NCBI GenBank assembly: GCA_014338405.1
Contig: JTDE01021511.1
Coordinates: 1 to 64,000 of the forward strand
DNA length: 64,000 nt
Origin: Paragonimus skrjabini miyazakii
Taxonomy: Eukaryota; Platyhelminthes; Trematoda; Plagiorchiida; Troglotrematidae
Reading direction: 5' to 3'
Shown here: piece after piece, positions 41,240-53,035 of the stretch
How the letters are laid out: every line of letters starts with the position of its first letter
Position numbering within the stretch: position 1 is the stretch's first letter
The notes under the pieces: model-generated
Databases searched by the model: none
Told to the model about the DNA's origin: nothing
What the model saw: the letters and a program-made list of their open reading frames with translations, nothing else
Made by a program: the position numbers and the translations under genes

Positions 41240-42845
41240 GGTTGCTAGATTTGAAACCACCCACTGAGACTGAGATTCGCAATTGCCTTTCGGCTCTCAG
41301 TCGTAATAAGACTGCTGGTCCGGATGACCTCGTACCGGCACTTTTAAAGAAGGTGGAAAGGAGTTAATGAATGCATTGACTCAGCTGTTTCAACTTGTGT
41401 GGATGACGGAGACTATCCCTCCGTGCTGGGGTCATGCAATAATGGTTCCTACATTCAAGAAAGGTATCAGGAGTTCTTGTAAAACCATAGGGGGATTAGT
41501 TTGACCACAGTCATTTCTAGGGTTCTGGCGTTCATTATAGTTCATCAACTCAATGCGGTCCGGGAGTTAAACGTTAAGGAAGAACAGGTAGGGTTTTGCT
41601 CTGGGCGGGGTTGTATAGATCACATTTTTGTCCTTCGTTAAATTCTGGAGCAGCGTCATGTGTACCGCCGGTCAATAGTTGCCGTATTTCCCGATTATCA
41701 AGGTGCGTTCGATTCGGTGGATTGATCTACACTTTTGGGGTCGCTTAAACACAGGGGTGTACCGACCAAGTATGTGAACATGCTGTCGGTGCTTTATTCC
41801 CATTCTTCTGTTCAGGTTGGGGTTTACTGTGAGCTGTCTGACAGTTTCAGCACCATGGACGGCGTACGTCAAGGCTATCCACTTTCACCATTTTTGCTTA
41901 ATTTTGTGATGAACGATATACTGGAGGATTGTCTCCGGCACTCACAAGATGTCGGCGTGGACCTCCTACCTGGTGGAACACTGACTGACCTTGATTATAT
42001 TGACGATAAGGTGTTACTATTTTGACAACTTACAAGCGGCACAAACAACGCTAAACGCTATTTAACGTTCTGCTAAGTACTTCGGAATGCGCTTTACAGC
42101 CTCAAAATGCAAAGTACTTCTGCAAGATCGCTGTGATTACGTAGGTCTAATGTTAGATAATGAAGTCATAGATGCTGTTGACAGGTTTGTATACCTGGGA
42201 AGCTGCATCAGTGGTGGCGGCGCAGGTGAAGAGAATGAAATAGAAGTGCATATCCCCAAGACTAGGGTGGTTTTCGCTAATCTGAGGCACCTGTGGTGAC
42301 AGAGAGGTATATCTCTGAAGCTTAAAGGTAACGGATATCAGACAACAGGGAAGGCTGTATTACTTTACGGCAGCGAAACATGGATGCTCACGGTAGAAGA
42401 CGTGAACCGTCTTCAGTTGTTTGACCACCGATGTCTGCGCTCAATCGCTCGTATCGGGTGGCACCAACGAGTGAGTAACGATGAGGTTGGGAAGCGGGTA
42501 TTTGACACTGATTGTCAAACGAGTTCTTTTGTTTAGTGACTACATTTGCACAGACTTAGGTGATTAGGTCTTGTACTAAGGATGCCAGCTAGTCGTTTGC
42601 CACACCGAGCACTGTTTGCCGATGCTGCGGCTGACTGGCGCAAGGTGCGAGGTGAACAGATGATGGCCTAGAATAGAGAAATGAAATAGTTTACGAAGGG
42701 GTTGTTCACTGTAGATCGGGTTCGTCTCCCGGGCTTGAGCCCTCGCGACTCGCAGAGTCGGTGGGTGAAGACGTTAGGTAAAATGGTGTCTCACCGAGCT
42801 CAGTGGCATGAATGTTGTCGTTATTTGGTCAAGTTGTCTGTGTAG
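41240..42845 (+). pseudogene. LINE reverse transcriptase and C-terminal region, broken
   Basis: Landmarks in order: L-S-R-N-K-T-A-G-P-D-D-L-V-P-A-L-L (to 41367), F-D-S-V-D with a stop after it (41710), G-V-R-Q-G-Y-P-L-S-P-F-L-L-N-F-V (41860), and D-L-D-Y-I-D-D (41990) where YADD is usual. Then come S-K-C-K-V-L-L-Q-D, Y-L-G-S-C-I-S, F-A-N-L-R-H-L-W, V-L-L-Y-G-S-E-T-W, D-H-R-C-L-R-S-I-A-R-I and L-R-M-P-A-S-R-L-P. Several stops and frame changes interrupt it. Confidence 0.85.
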
Positions 42846-43145
42846 TGAGTGCATTTAATGACGCGGGGTAGTGAAAGCCGTGAGGAAGCTGCGTTGCTGA
42901 TGACACTCTACGTTCACTTACAGTTCGGTTTTTGTTTGCTGGTTGTGGGCGCCTTGATGTTGTATGTCTGAATAGAGATGTAGCCATTTTTTACCAGTAG
43001 TTAGGCCTCGTCCCGCCCACCCATTGTTTCTTTTCTCTTAATATAGGGGTTGCTTTTCTTATTCTTCATGGTTGTGTGACAGTTAAGCATCAGTGTGAAC
43101 CACTGATATGTTGCTGTATATGGTGATGATCATGATGATGCAAGT

Positions 43146-43560
43146 AACTTGTGCTGTACCACTTGTTGTTCCACTCATACACCATGTATCCAGTATAAAC
43201 TCGAAAGAATAAGACTAGAAGGTCTGTGAATAGAACGTTTGCGTCCAGGCGACTAACGCTGGTTAATTTATTGATAGGTTAGCTCGAAACCGAAACCCCT
43301 ATCTCTCAAGAATTGAACAGAATGAGAGTCCAGCGGTAAGAACCAAGGTGAGAAGAAAAATACTAAAAGTATACTGCAAAAAGCAGCACAACATTGGAGT
43401 GCATGTTAGTGCACTCTAGGCGGGATATCGAGGAGGAACAAAATTCAAGGCTGGGCTGAAAGGAAACAGATAAAACATTCGCCGTACAGTACACTAACAG
43501 AACTAGTCGTTGTTCGATGCAAACAAGAAAAAAGTAAAATGGATATAACTGATAAAACCT
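43146..43560. other. Nothing recognised
   Basis: Spacer between two LINE remnants of different families and opposite orientation. Confidence 0.5.
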
Positions 43561-43568
43561 ACTAGAGC

Positions 43569-44430
43569 CTAACGTACACGATGTCTCTTGGTCGACGGTT
43601 TACTATAAGTACGTTGGTGACTTACTGATCCCAGAGGGCCAGCACCTTCACGATCGCACACGTCGCAATGCCACATGATCATGTCACTACGATCCGTAGC
43701 ACTGATGGCTCCGGTGCAGACCACGCGTTTTACTTCACGCAATAATTGCATGTGAAGCCTGCGGACGCCCGTCTGGTTCAACGCTAAGTCTTCCTGTGAT
43801 TCAGAATCAATCCCAAGACATGAATAGTTTACGTAGATAACATTATAAAGTCCCGATTTTGACGATTAGGATTTCACTCACTTGAATTCACCTGCCCGTA
43901 GAGCAGCTGCTTTGGAATACTGTCATCAGCCATCCGAAGGACATGGCCTGGCCAACAAAGTTGATGGAGCCTCAGCATGGCTTTCATCCAATCCATGTCG
44001 GCTTGCCACAGTACCTGAGTGTTCGGAGCCATGTCCGAACACCAAATACCCAAGATGCATTACAGACATTGCAAATGGAAACGGCTCAGACAGCGAATTT
44101 TTCGCTGAGACAGTGCCCAAGTTTCACTGCCTTACGGCAGCATAGACAGCACCGTTAAGCAACAGACACACAGCTTAGTGGCCATCTTCGGGATGCGGTT
44201 CTTCCAGGCAAGTCTTTCAAGATGTCCGAAGGCAACACTAGTCTTTGCTACACGAGTTCTTAACTCGCAGTCCACGTACAAATCTGTCAGTAGATTGCTA
44301 TCTAAGTAGTAGAAGTCTGCTCAACTGTCGACAACGTCATTGATGTTGCAAGTTCCAGGTATCGCTGCAGAAACAACACCTCCGTCACAAGAAGGCTAGT
44401 AGAAAAAAAAATCTTACCTGCGTTGTGTGT
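43569..44430 (-). mobile_element. LINE family B, 3' part with C-terminal zinc finger
   Basis: On - it reads D-S-N-L-L-T-D-L, R-V-A-K-T-S-V-A-F-G-H-L, S-E-T-W-A-L-S-Q-R-K-I, L-S-R-F-H-L-Q-C-L and, after a frameshift, W-M-K-A-M-L-R-L-H-Q-L-C-W-P-G-H-V-L-R-M and Q-L-L-Y-G. It ends with H-C-D-V-C-D-R-E and S-H-Q-R-T-Y-S, a C-x2-C...H zinc-finger-like end found in this kind of flatworm LINE. Comparable strings occur in the copy at 52-55 kb (DSNLSTDLSVDDELR), so both belong to one family. It is 5'-truncated and broken. Confidence 0.8.
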
Positions 44431-46754
44431 TTCAGTGCATGGAGTCGGCGGTTGAAGCCTACTGAATATTCGATATTTTGGCTCCCCAACCCGGCTACTG
44501 TTCACAGATGACAGTGAGCTGTTTAAGTACAGTAAAAAAAACTACAGCGAGTAAATTTTTATAACTGTGAAGTCGAAGTTTCGATTGGACATCCCGTTGT
44601 TATACTGAACTTGTAACTGCATGAAATTCTGTTTCTGTTCTGCATCTGAATCGTGGCATTATGAACAATAGCAACTCGTACAAGACGCTACACGCCCCAG
44701 AAAGTCGTTGCTTAAATATACCAGATGAAGTTAATAGGATTAAAGTGACATATTTGAGTCAGATGACGTTCGTAATCAACGGAGAATACCGAAAGAAATG
44801 CCTAATATGATCAAGAAGCTTAAATTTACTTCCAATTATTGAGTTTAGAACCCAACAGGGAGTTCAAGACAGATGAAACATTGAATGCACATGATATAGG
44901 GATGGACGTCCTCTAGGTTTGACAGCTGGTATTCTTTCTTGCGCAGAGTAAGGGTTAGGGTATTGCACATCAGCATATATTGTGAATACTGTACCATGAA
45001 GGCTAAAACAATTTTGGTAACCGGCTTGCTATGGAAGCATGCGATCTATTGTATGCTATAGTGTTACGTGCAACCCCTATCATCAATTGATACTCCTAAT
45101 CTTCAGAACTCATACGTAATGTTGTTATTGAAGGCCAGACAACTGAACTAAGGAAGACCTGTACTGATAGGTTAGCTTGGGTGGCAAGTACTATACGAAA
45201 AATGTTTCCGGCCAAAAGCTAGGTGTCTCGTTGTAGTTTAACTCCTGCACGGTACTTAACGCCTGGTTTCGCTAGTCATGATCACTACTAATTGAGTCCT
45301 TACTTTCACATCTGCTTCTTTCGTTTTCCTCCCCACAGGATTCTAATGACGCCTTTTCGTTCGGATTGTGTTGTATTATAAATGTATTATAGCATCTCAG
45401 TAGTGCGTGTGTTACGTTGTACGTATCTTTGCAAAAATAACAGTCGGTAAGTATAGGTATTTCTAGAGAACGCAAGGCCGATAATTGAATTTGAAAGAAG
45501 GCCACAGAACAGATCTTGAGATATTCAAACGTACTGTTCGACATCCCTCCTACGGAATCGGCAGTCCGCAAGCATTAAAGAGTAAACCTGACTGCGGGAC
45601 AATCCACTACATCGATTGTCTTCACATACTTGCCCGCTCAGAATGATCACACGTCTTCCAAAACAAACAGAAACCCTGGAGCCAGGTGGTATCCATTCAT
45701 TGGTTTATTGAAAACGTGTTTTAAGAAAAAGTATTGCTAAACAAAACAGATGCAATTAAAAGTAAACAGTTCGCTAACTACAATAATATTTGGATATTTT
45801 AGATAGCGCTATGAGAGGGTGGTTATCGGTTTGTAATACTATGCAAGTCGGCCCAACAGATCGGATATTAGTGTACATGTTTCATTTTTTACGTGGGTGT
45901 GTTCACATGTGCATTTGTGAACGGATATCCGGTTGTGTATTGACAGGTAGTTGCTAAACGTGAACTGCCGTTAGCTCATTCTCTCAACCCTAGTTATTAA
46001 GCGTAGTGCATAATGCCTCACAATACTACCAACCAACTAGCATATTTGCTCTGATAAATAAAAATTTGCTTATGCAACTTTACAATTCAGCAAACTCAAA
46101 GCAGTTTACTTTCCTGCGAGAAAACCGTATACAACTTCACAACTACTTGTGGAATCTATTCGACCTGGTCTGTTTTTTGTCATCAGTTTGAAATAAGCAA
46201 AAATGCATTTCAGATTTATGAATGTTTACCACCGGAATTTCCATTTTCATGTTAAAGCGATTTGACACTTGGTTGTAGAAGCCACACAGATGGAAACTCA
46301 GAGTTATCTATATCTGTGGTAATATATTTGGAGAAATGTCATTAACATCAACTCTCTTGAGAGACAGGTACTAAAGTAGCATTTTCATATTATAAGAACT
46401 CATCAGTGATACATATTTATTCTCTGACCAGAAATTGAACTAAGGCCTACGTTTCCAAGAAGCAACAGTATAGATCACTGCAACAATGATCTTAGATTGA
46501 GTACGACCAAATTACCATGTCAAAACGCTGAGTAATGCAAAATTTGAGTTTAATGCTTTGTTCCCTAAATCAGTTGACTGTAGTATCTACCTAAATACGA
46601 AATCCGCTATAAAGTGAGGGTAGTGTTCAAGTCATATCAAACAACCACCCTAGCACTCTTAGGTGAACAAAACGTCAATCAATAAGTTTGATGATTACTG
46701 TGCATTCAACTTGACTGAGTAGTTCTATCCGTGGAATAATCAACTTCAGTCAAC
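44431..46754. other. No confirmed gene
   Basis: A 99-codon frame on - (45571-45272) has a varied, protein-like composition with several cysteines and an acidic end, but no domain or splice partner could be identified. The rest is AT-rich. Confidence 0.45.
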
Positions 46755-47065
46755 AAGAAATTTATTATGACGTCCCTCGAACTCATCAGACAATCTGAGC
46801 ATTGTTCATAAGTAAACGTAGTCGAGCATTTAGACAAAATAATTTGGTCATGCTTATTGTGAAAATAACATTAGGTTCTCATGAGAATATGGACTAGAAC
46901 TCAAACTCTGACAACTGCAATAATATGTGCAGCTGACGAACCTCAGCAAGGGCGAAACTTAGGCCTAGTGCTTCCTTCGAATGAGACTGGTCTATAGGTA
47001 ACTGAAAATTCAATGTAAAAGTTACGATCAAATGAGTGGTGCTCAGTTTGTGTCGGGAAAATCCT
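46755..47065 (+). repeat. SINE family 2 copy
   Basis: Has CGAACTCATCAGACAATCTG, TTTGGTCATGCTTATTGTGA and CTAGAACTCAAACTCTGACA (B-box side). The hammerhead region (about 46927-46972) keeps CTGACGA and GAAA, but stem III is altered (CTTAGG instead of CTCGAG). It ends near GGTGCTCAGTTTGTG. Confidence 0.7.
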
Positions 47066-47719
47066 CTACTAGATATAGGAAAACACACATTATGATAAAT
47101 ATTTGTTCACAGCAGAAGCAAATTTCATGATCTTTTTAAAGTACTATTGGACTTACAGCAGTTCATTTTAGTCTAGTCATATATGTTATTTGAATCTTAC
47201 TTTGAAACTATTCTTTGTTAATATTCGCGGGCACGTTCGTGAATTGCAACTAAATCTAATTTTAATCATAATCATTTTCAGCTTTGAGCCGTATCTTTCG
47301 CTACTAGGGTACAGTTGCTCCTGACAGTGGTCCACGAAGTAGCTGATCAATAAATATGGACGAAGGTATAATGAAGAATGAAAAGAGAAAGAAAACGGAT
47401 CAACAACAAAAAATAGTCGAATCTCACGAAACTGAAGAGTCAACAGATTTGTAGGTGTATGCTTGCAAGTGGCTGAGATGTTACCATGCCCGAGAATGTT
47501 TCCAGCCAGCAGGGTGAAGGCTCACAAATCCCCCAATCAGACAAACGGCAACTACCAACCTTGCTCAGTGGGACGGGAAAGGATTCCACAGTCCATGATT
47601 ACGTCGTCGCTTGAACGCCTTGTGAGTTATTCTAACCAGCAGCTAAGTTAAACAATACACGGTTCAGCAGACGCTCTGTCAACGTACAGAGTTCATGATT
47701 CGACCGGTGAAGAGTGTGT
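47066..47719. other. Nothing recognised
   Basis: Frames at 47443-47186 (-) and 47463-47651 (+) have no domain. Confidence 0.45.
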
Positions 47720-48248
47720 ATTTTCACAATCTCTTTTATTGGTTACGATCTTGCGCATCTCCCAAAGATGCACCGACGGACTTTCATGTGGTCCACTAAG
47801 TCAACCTATTTGATACAGGCTAACTGGCGGAGACAACGGTTATCATACAGCAATAGAGAGCATCTTATGCACGAACGGACCAGGTCTCTTATTCATAAAA
47901 CAAAACGCAAACACGGATTATAAACTTTGCTTTAATCAGTGAGTAGATATCTTTGCGACGTCACAAGTGACGGAGGTTGGCAAATGTACTATGTGCTTTT
48001 ACTACCATCATGGACACCTTGTCAACAATATTACAGGTTGGCAACATGACACTATCCAGACAGATGAAACGCTCGACAGTCTCCAGCGGCCTGTCAACAA
48101 TAACTGGGATGAGATCCGTGCCAATCAAATCTAGTAACAACACGTCACACTTTGAGGATGCAAAGTGCATATTATACAGACCAACTCTGAAGCAAGAGTT
48201 TGACGCGAACGAAAATAAAACCGAGCGTGCCACTATAAACAGTGCCAA
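47720..48248 (-). mobile_element. SR2/RTE-like LINE fragment (RT C-terminal part)
   Basis: On - the open piece has N-M-H-F-A-S-S-K-C-D-V-L-L-L-D, E-T-V-E-R-F-I-C-L-D-S and T-F-A-N-L-R-H-L. Beyond the frameshift come V-L-F-Y-E, a stop, E-T-W-S-V-R and a D-N-R-C-L-R-like string. These match the same region of the 39.7-43.1 kb element (SKCKVLLQD, VDRFVYLGSCIS, FANLRHLW), so it is a second, older copy in the other orientation. Confidence 0.8.
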
Positions 48249-50136
48249 TTAACAATTCTAGAATGATATTGCAATCAACTTGGGAAGTGGGTTAACAGCT
48301 GTTGACATTGGGTCTGACACAGGAGATTAGTTCACCAGGAAGCGGTGAAAAACCATTTCAGTGACTCAAAACGGAGATCGTCAGATCGACCCAAACTTGA
48401 AACCACGTTCTAGTGAGTCATCTCTTCAGAATGGTTAATATTGTTGTTGTTGATCAGTACTGATTTTTTATCAGTATAAGACAGCTAGAAAGCAGTCATT
48501 GTTGAACGGACCTAAATTCGTATAACCCCCAGAACTTACTTGAAACAATCAACATCAAGATGCTTACACCCTGCAAACAAGTACCTCTGCAACAAACTTG
48601 TTGGAAGCCATCTTTCAAACAGCACTCTCCTGATTTTTAATGCCCTGCACCATAAACCGCACTTAGTTCAAAATAACTTGGATAAACAGCAAGAACATTT
48701 TCATAAGTGAACCGCGTTAGTCGTCGTCTCCCTTTATGGATTTCGCCAAAGGCTCCGGAGGTTGAAGGCACCCAATCCCTAGCCTGTTAGCCGTTGATAC
48801 TAATCCCCCATGTTACATCGCGAACTGACTAGTTAGCTGCTTCTCGCTGATGTCATCCGGTGTATGCGTTCGAACACGCGCGCCGACATTTGAATATCCA
48901 AGTTAAGTTTAAAACTATCAGCAAATAGGATGAAGATGAAGTAACTTTCACTTTATAAGTAGCAACTGAGGTTTTCATCGAAAAAATTATGTTCAAAACT
49001 TGGGTCTTGTTTTCAAGAAAAATGCATATTACAGTAAATTAGGGTACACGGATTTACGAGTACAATAGGGAAATAAATCTTCTATATCAATCTAGAGATA
49101 ACAATGCTCAAATATGGCCACGGATCACATTTGTAGGCTGAATATAGTTCAAGTTCTTTCTTACGGGAAATCACACCATTCAACGCCAAAAGGTTATTCT
49201 CTGATACTTCAATATCTATTTGTTCGAAACAGCCGATCTAAACTTTTAACGGACAGCCCGAGTAGTTGCACTCTGTTGATATCGTTATCTTATCGGCTTC
49301 AACTGAACGACTCTCAGTTATTCGTTTTTATTAGTTACGTTTTGAATTACAAACTATCGATAAATTACGGATGCCACCTAGACTTTATTCTATCAAATTA
49401 CATGTGAAAGTGGTATCTTTATCTAAGACGGTCCGTGAGTCTTGTTGAACAAATCATCCTCATCATAGACAGCAATACGTCAGTGGTCCACATTGATGCC
49501 TAACTGACATGTTCGAACGATGAGAAAAGGGACAGATGCGAACGCACCCACTAATTAGCCAGCTGTTTTATCAAAGGTAGGCTGACAAATTGCGTCTGTT
49601 TGTCATCAACCACGGTATGAATATTTTGGAAACATGAAAAAATATGATACCGACCGCATGCTATTCAAAAGTGGTATAAAGTGGTTAAAACAAAACATTT
49701 TTTGTGTATAGTCGATGTATAGGTTGAGTTTTCCTCACCCTCAGGAGAGATCAGTGCAGAAAAAGTCACTTTTGGCGAGCCCCGTCAATGGAATCTCTAG
49801 AGGGACTACTGTTAATAAAGGTCTCTAACACTACGCTACACGGCCAAATGTTAACTGCGTCAACTCCTCGGTAGCTTTTGCACTGTTTGTTATCATTCGT
49901 TATTACTGTGCGAACCGGCATGCCGCTGATCTGACCGTGACTTTGACACAATTCTGTTCAGCTATTCAATTCAGTGGTTAGATCAATACATCCCTTACTG
50001 TGCCTCAGTTCCAGATCAGAACCCAAATATGTCATGTCGAGCATGGTGTGTGTAATTGATCCGGTTGACAAATTTTGACAAATGGTTGCAAGGGGCTTTG
50101 AAAAAAGTAGCATACCTCACTGATCCTATGAACATT
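48249..50136. other. Intergenic, nothing recognised
   Basis: A GC-richer stretch near 48720-48890 contains CGCCAAAGGCTCCGGAGG, faintly like the LINE 5' region, but too short to assign. No AATAAA was seen close after the phosphatase stop. Confidence 0.45.
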
Positions 50137-51246
50137 TCAGTCCAAAAAATCCTCGTAGGCTGTATATGTTGAATTCGTTCGTTGTAAAGATTTGTTACCC
50201 TCAATGGCCAATGTTTTGCGGCTTGGAATCTTGCCGCGGATGAAAACAGTCGGCTTCAACTGCTTGATCTGACAACTAACTGATTCTGACTTCTCAATGC
50301 GAACCAACTGCAATACTGCACCTAAATTCCGATAAATACCCAAATAATCCGGTGCGCTGAAAATGGTAACCAATTTGTTTGAGCCGGAAAAAAACTGGTA
50401 TCCACTGGGGATCATTTCATTGGATCTGACAATATGGTATATACCGAACTGATTGCAAAACTGGTCAACCACTGCCGGTCCGAATAAATAGCCTAACCCG
50501 GCAGGATTTCGCTCCCACTGGCTGACTTGAATGTTCGGCTCAGACCAGGTCAGATGGGTTAACAGTATGCTGGTTTCAATCACTGTCGGCCTAGGGATCC
50601 ATACAGAAATATAATCTTGTAATGCTTTGGCACCTGTATAACCTGAGTAGATAATGCTGGGTGAAATTCCACTATGTGAGCAGAATATAATATTCTCGAT
50701 TACGGCTGCCGCTGGTAAGTAGTTGAACGTATCCATCAGTATAGACCATAACCTGGGCGAAAAACGTCGACTGCATTCCGCATAGAATCCGTATTCACGA
50801 CCGAGCTGTTCACATTCATGATTGCCACGTAACAGATAAATACTACATGGGAAGAGCAATTTGTAAGCAAACAAAAGCGTAATGGTCTCTATCGATTTAT
50901 CACCACGGTTGACGTAATTTCCAAGAAACAGATAGCTTCTCTCTGGTGGATGACCCAATCCGTTCAGAATCTGCAGTAATTGCGTATAATGACCATAAGT
51001 ATCACCGACAATACATAACTGATCGTTCAGTTTGAGGGACAAACATGAAGGTTCTTCCATAAAAATTTCATTCAACAAAACACAAATGTTTGAGATCTCT
51101 AGTTCACTTAATTGGGCAGACCTGCCTTTGAGCATCTGGTAATCCGTTAAGCGGGAAATTAGCAATTTGGTTTTGTTAATGATCATTTTTCGTTTTGCTT
51201 TTGATACACTAGGTTTGACGTTCATTCCAGCTTCATCTCGGCTCAT
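50137..51246 (-). CDS. PP1-like serine/threonine phosphatase homologue, predicted inactive (pseudophosphatase)
   Basis: A single intronless frame; 369 residues from this ATG, with 15 more if the upstream ATG at 51291 is used (numbering here counts from that one). This start is preferred for its AAAAATGAG context and its fit with the short PP1 N-terminus. The whole PPP core is present: GDTYGH (96-101), GNYVNRG (124-130), LLRGNHE (153-159), CSHSGISP (204-211), WSEP (249-252), AGLGYLFG (264-271), VRSN (288-291) and SAPDY (312-316). Against PP1, metal ligands H66, D92 and H248 are Y, N and N. Catalytic D95 is N and phosphate-binding R221 is A. C273 is L. D64, N124, H125 and H173 remain. GFY-x-EC-x-RR is PP1-like. 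Likely a retrocopy that became a binding protein. Confidence 0.9.
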   Translation of the reverse strand: MSRDEAGMNVKPSVSKAKRKMIINKTKLLISRLTDYQMLKGRSAQLSELEISNICVLLNEIFMEEPSCLSLKLNDQLCIVGDTYGHYTQLLQILNGLGHPPERSYLFLGNYVNRGDKSIETITLLFAYKLLFPCSIYLLRGNHECEQLGREYGFYAECSRRFSPRLWSILMDTFNYLPAAAVIENIIFCSHSGISPSIIYSGYTGAKALQDYISVWIPRPTVIETSILLTHLTWSEPNIQVSQWERNPAGLGYLFGPAVVDQFCNQFGIYHIVRSNEMIPSGYQFFSGSNKLVTIFSAPDYLGIYRNLGAVLQLVRIEKSESVSCQIKQLKPTVFIRGKIPSRKTLAIEGNKSLQRTNSTYTAYEDFLD

Positions 51247-52155
51247 TTTTTGCAGGTGGAACTCAGGTTCAACCACTATGAAAAAATACACAGGTTCGTT
51301 TAAATGTACATACGTTTTTGATAATCGATGGCCACGTGTTACAGATCACATGCCAGACGGGTGAACGAAGGCGTACACTGCCATATTGATAATGCGCTAC
51401 TATATCGTTTATCGAGTGAAGGTAATTAGGATGTTGTGAGTTTGCTAGACAGTAGACGGCGCTTTAGACGTCACATTACCAGTTATATCCGGTGATGAAG
51501 ATAGTCAATTGTGATCGAACTGGGTAGGCAAATTAGGTCACCTATAAATTAACGTAAATGTAAATAATCTTGGGTTAGGCTAGCAATCAGAGAAATCCAA
51601 GGTTCGAAGTGAAAACAGTTATTGAACGAGTCAAATGAAAACTGTTATATAACACGTTTCATTGGGGCAGTAATTAGAAAGAGAGAAATCATGTATGTGA
51701 CAAGCGCCTTGGTCAGACTGGTGAGCTGTGTTAGTCCAACAAGAACCGCAATCCTTAGTAATTGCTGGATAAGCGAAAAAGAAACAGCCACACAAATAGC
51801 CGTCATGTCAATACTGCTGTATGCTACACTACTGACTACAAAAGTAAACAGACATGAGCACATGAGTACACAACAGGACTATATCCACAATTCCAGCACT
51901 ATTATCCTCCGCGTTTGAAATCAGAGAGTTTGAAAAGGTTCTAGCATTGCGGTCGCACAGTGGTTAAGTTTGACCGCCGGCGTATTATCCTAAGAGGTTG
52001 AAAAATTCACGTTGTTGTTCTGAAGCTTCATGTGGCTTTGTCGCACACTTTGTTCCAGCCAAATAGTCAGACTTTTGAGTCATTAGTTTCTGGTAGGGTT
52101 AACCGAGAAAAACCTATATTTATTTACTTCGTAGCTTAAGCTTTGGAATCAGTTT
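51247..52155. other. Nothing recognised
   Basis: Frames at 51622-51918 (+) and 51863-51645 (-) overlap on opposite strands; neither shows a domain. Confidence 0.45.
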
Positions 52156-52164
52156 TTCCGTGTG

Positions 52165-53035
52165 GCGTCCTCCAAGAAAATCCTATTTCCTTTTGTTCCA
52201 CGTGTTAAACTATTGGGTCAGAGACCCTGGCTGAGGTTCCACAGGCCAATCTGCCCGTGGATACAAGATGTTGCCCGTAAGGACATGAAGTGCGTGCACA
52301 ATTGTGAATTGATGCAACACCGGGACTCTGAAAACGCACTGACCGAGATGAAACTGTGCAGCTACGGCATTATGGTCGCAGCCCTGGATGAGATTAGGGT
52401 TGAAGAAAACATGTAATCTCCAGAAAGTGGGCACTGGTTACATATGCTGGATCGACTACCCGGAAGGTGCTCGAGAGTACAATGTCTGTTTCACAATTGT
52501 TGATCGCATCCCTTTTCAGTGACAAGCAAACCATACGTCATCACCCCCCGGATCATATCCATGTGCCGCGACTCGGTTGAGGTTCGTATGCTATTTTTCT
52601 GAACAGTTTCGGTTCACCCGCTTATCACACCGATGAGACAGAAAACCAGTTCTGCGGTCATCCCTTTGCGACAATCCACTTGACTCTGATGAGGACCGAC
52701 TGTCTCTTTTGAACGACATCAGCGTATGGATTGGGCGTGACTCGGCAGCCTGGGCGGGTGTATTTGGTCCTCATGATATTAGTGCAGACAATGAGAACGA
52801 CGACGGTCTACTCTAATTTTGTGTGTTAGCTAGCGCAAACATCCGGTTCCAGGTGGATACGACTGGTATCATGCCCTAGACCCGCCCACCAAACCGTTAA
52901 CACTATTTGTTTGACTACGTGACCGTGCGATGGTGTGACATGTGCAAAGTACGCATCACACGAGTGATGCATGGGGCTGAATACAGCATGGACCACGGGC
53001 TGGTCAAAACCACGTTGTTTATTCACGTCCGAAAG
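52165..53035 (+). pseudogene. LINE family B endonuclease, broken
   Basis: Early part: C-S-Y-G-I-M-V-A-A-L-D-E-I-R-V, the L-x-x-Y-x-I-x-V-A-A-L-S-E-T-R motif with the SET changed. Later: R-D-S-A-A-W-A-G-V-F-G-P-H, and the last catalytic block L-F-D-Y-V-T-V-R followed by H-G-A-E-Y-S-M-D-H-G-L-V, which holds the conserved D-H. Stops interrupt it in several places. Confidence 0.75.

Larger units (their letters stand above)
39655..43145 (+). mobile_element. SR2/RTE-like non-LTR retrotransposon, near full length, inactive
   Basis: A 5' non-coding region (including GAAAAACCAGTCTCCTGGTC and TTGCGGTATAGGCTTTTTAG) is followed by an APE-type endonuclease, a reverse transcriptase and a C-terminal region. 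It ends with GGTGATGATCATGATGATG, a short-repeat 3' end typical of RTE elements. The order and motifs resemble the SR2-like LINEs of schistosomes and other flukes. Many stops and frameshifts break the frame. The element encodes its own copying machinery but is now dead. Confidence 0.85.

Noticed and set aside
43882..44158. Plus-strand frames of 87 and 71 codons
   Set aside because: Shadows of the minus-strand LINE family B coding region, which has clear RT and C-terminal motifs.
47977..48252. 91-codon plus-strand frame
   Set aside because: Shadow of the minus-strand LINE fragment.
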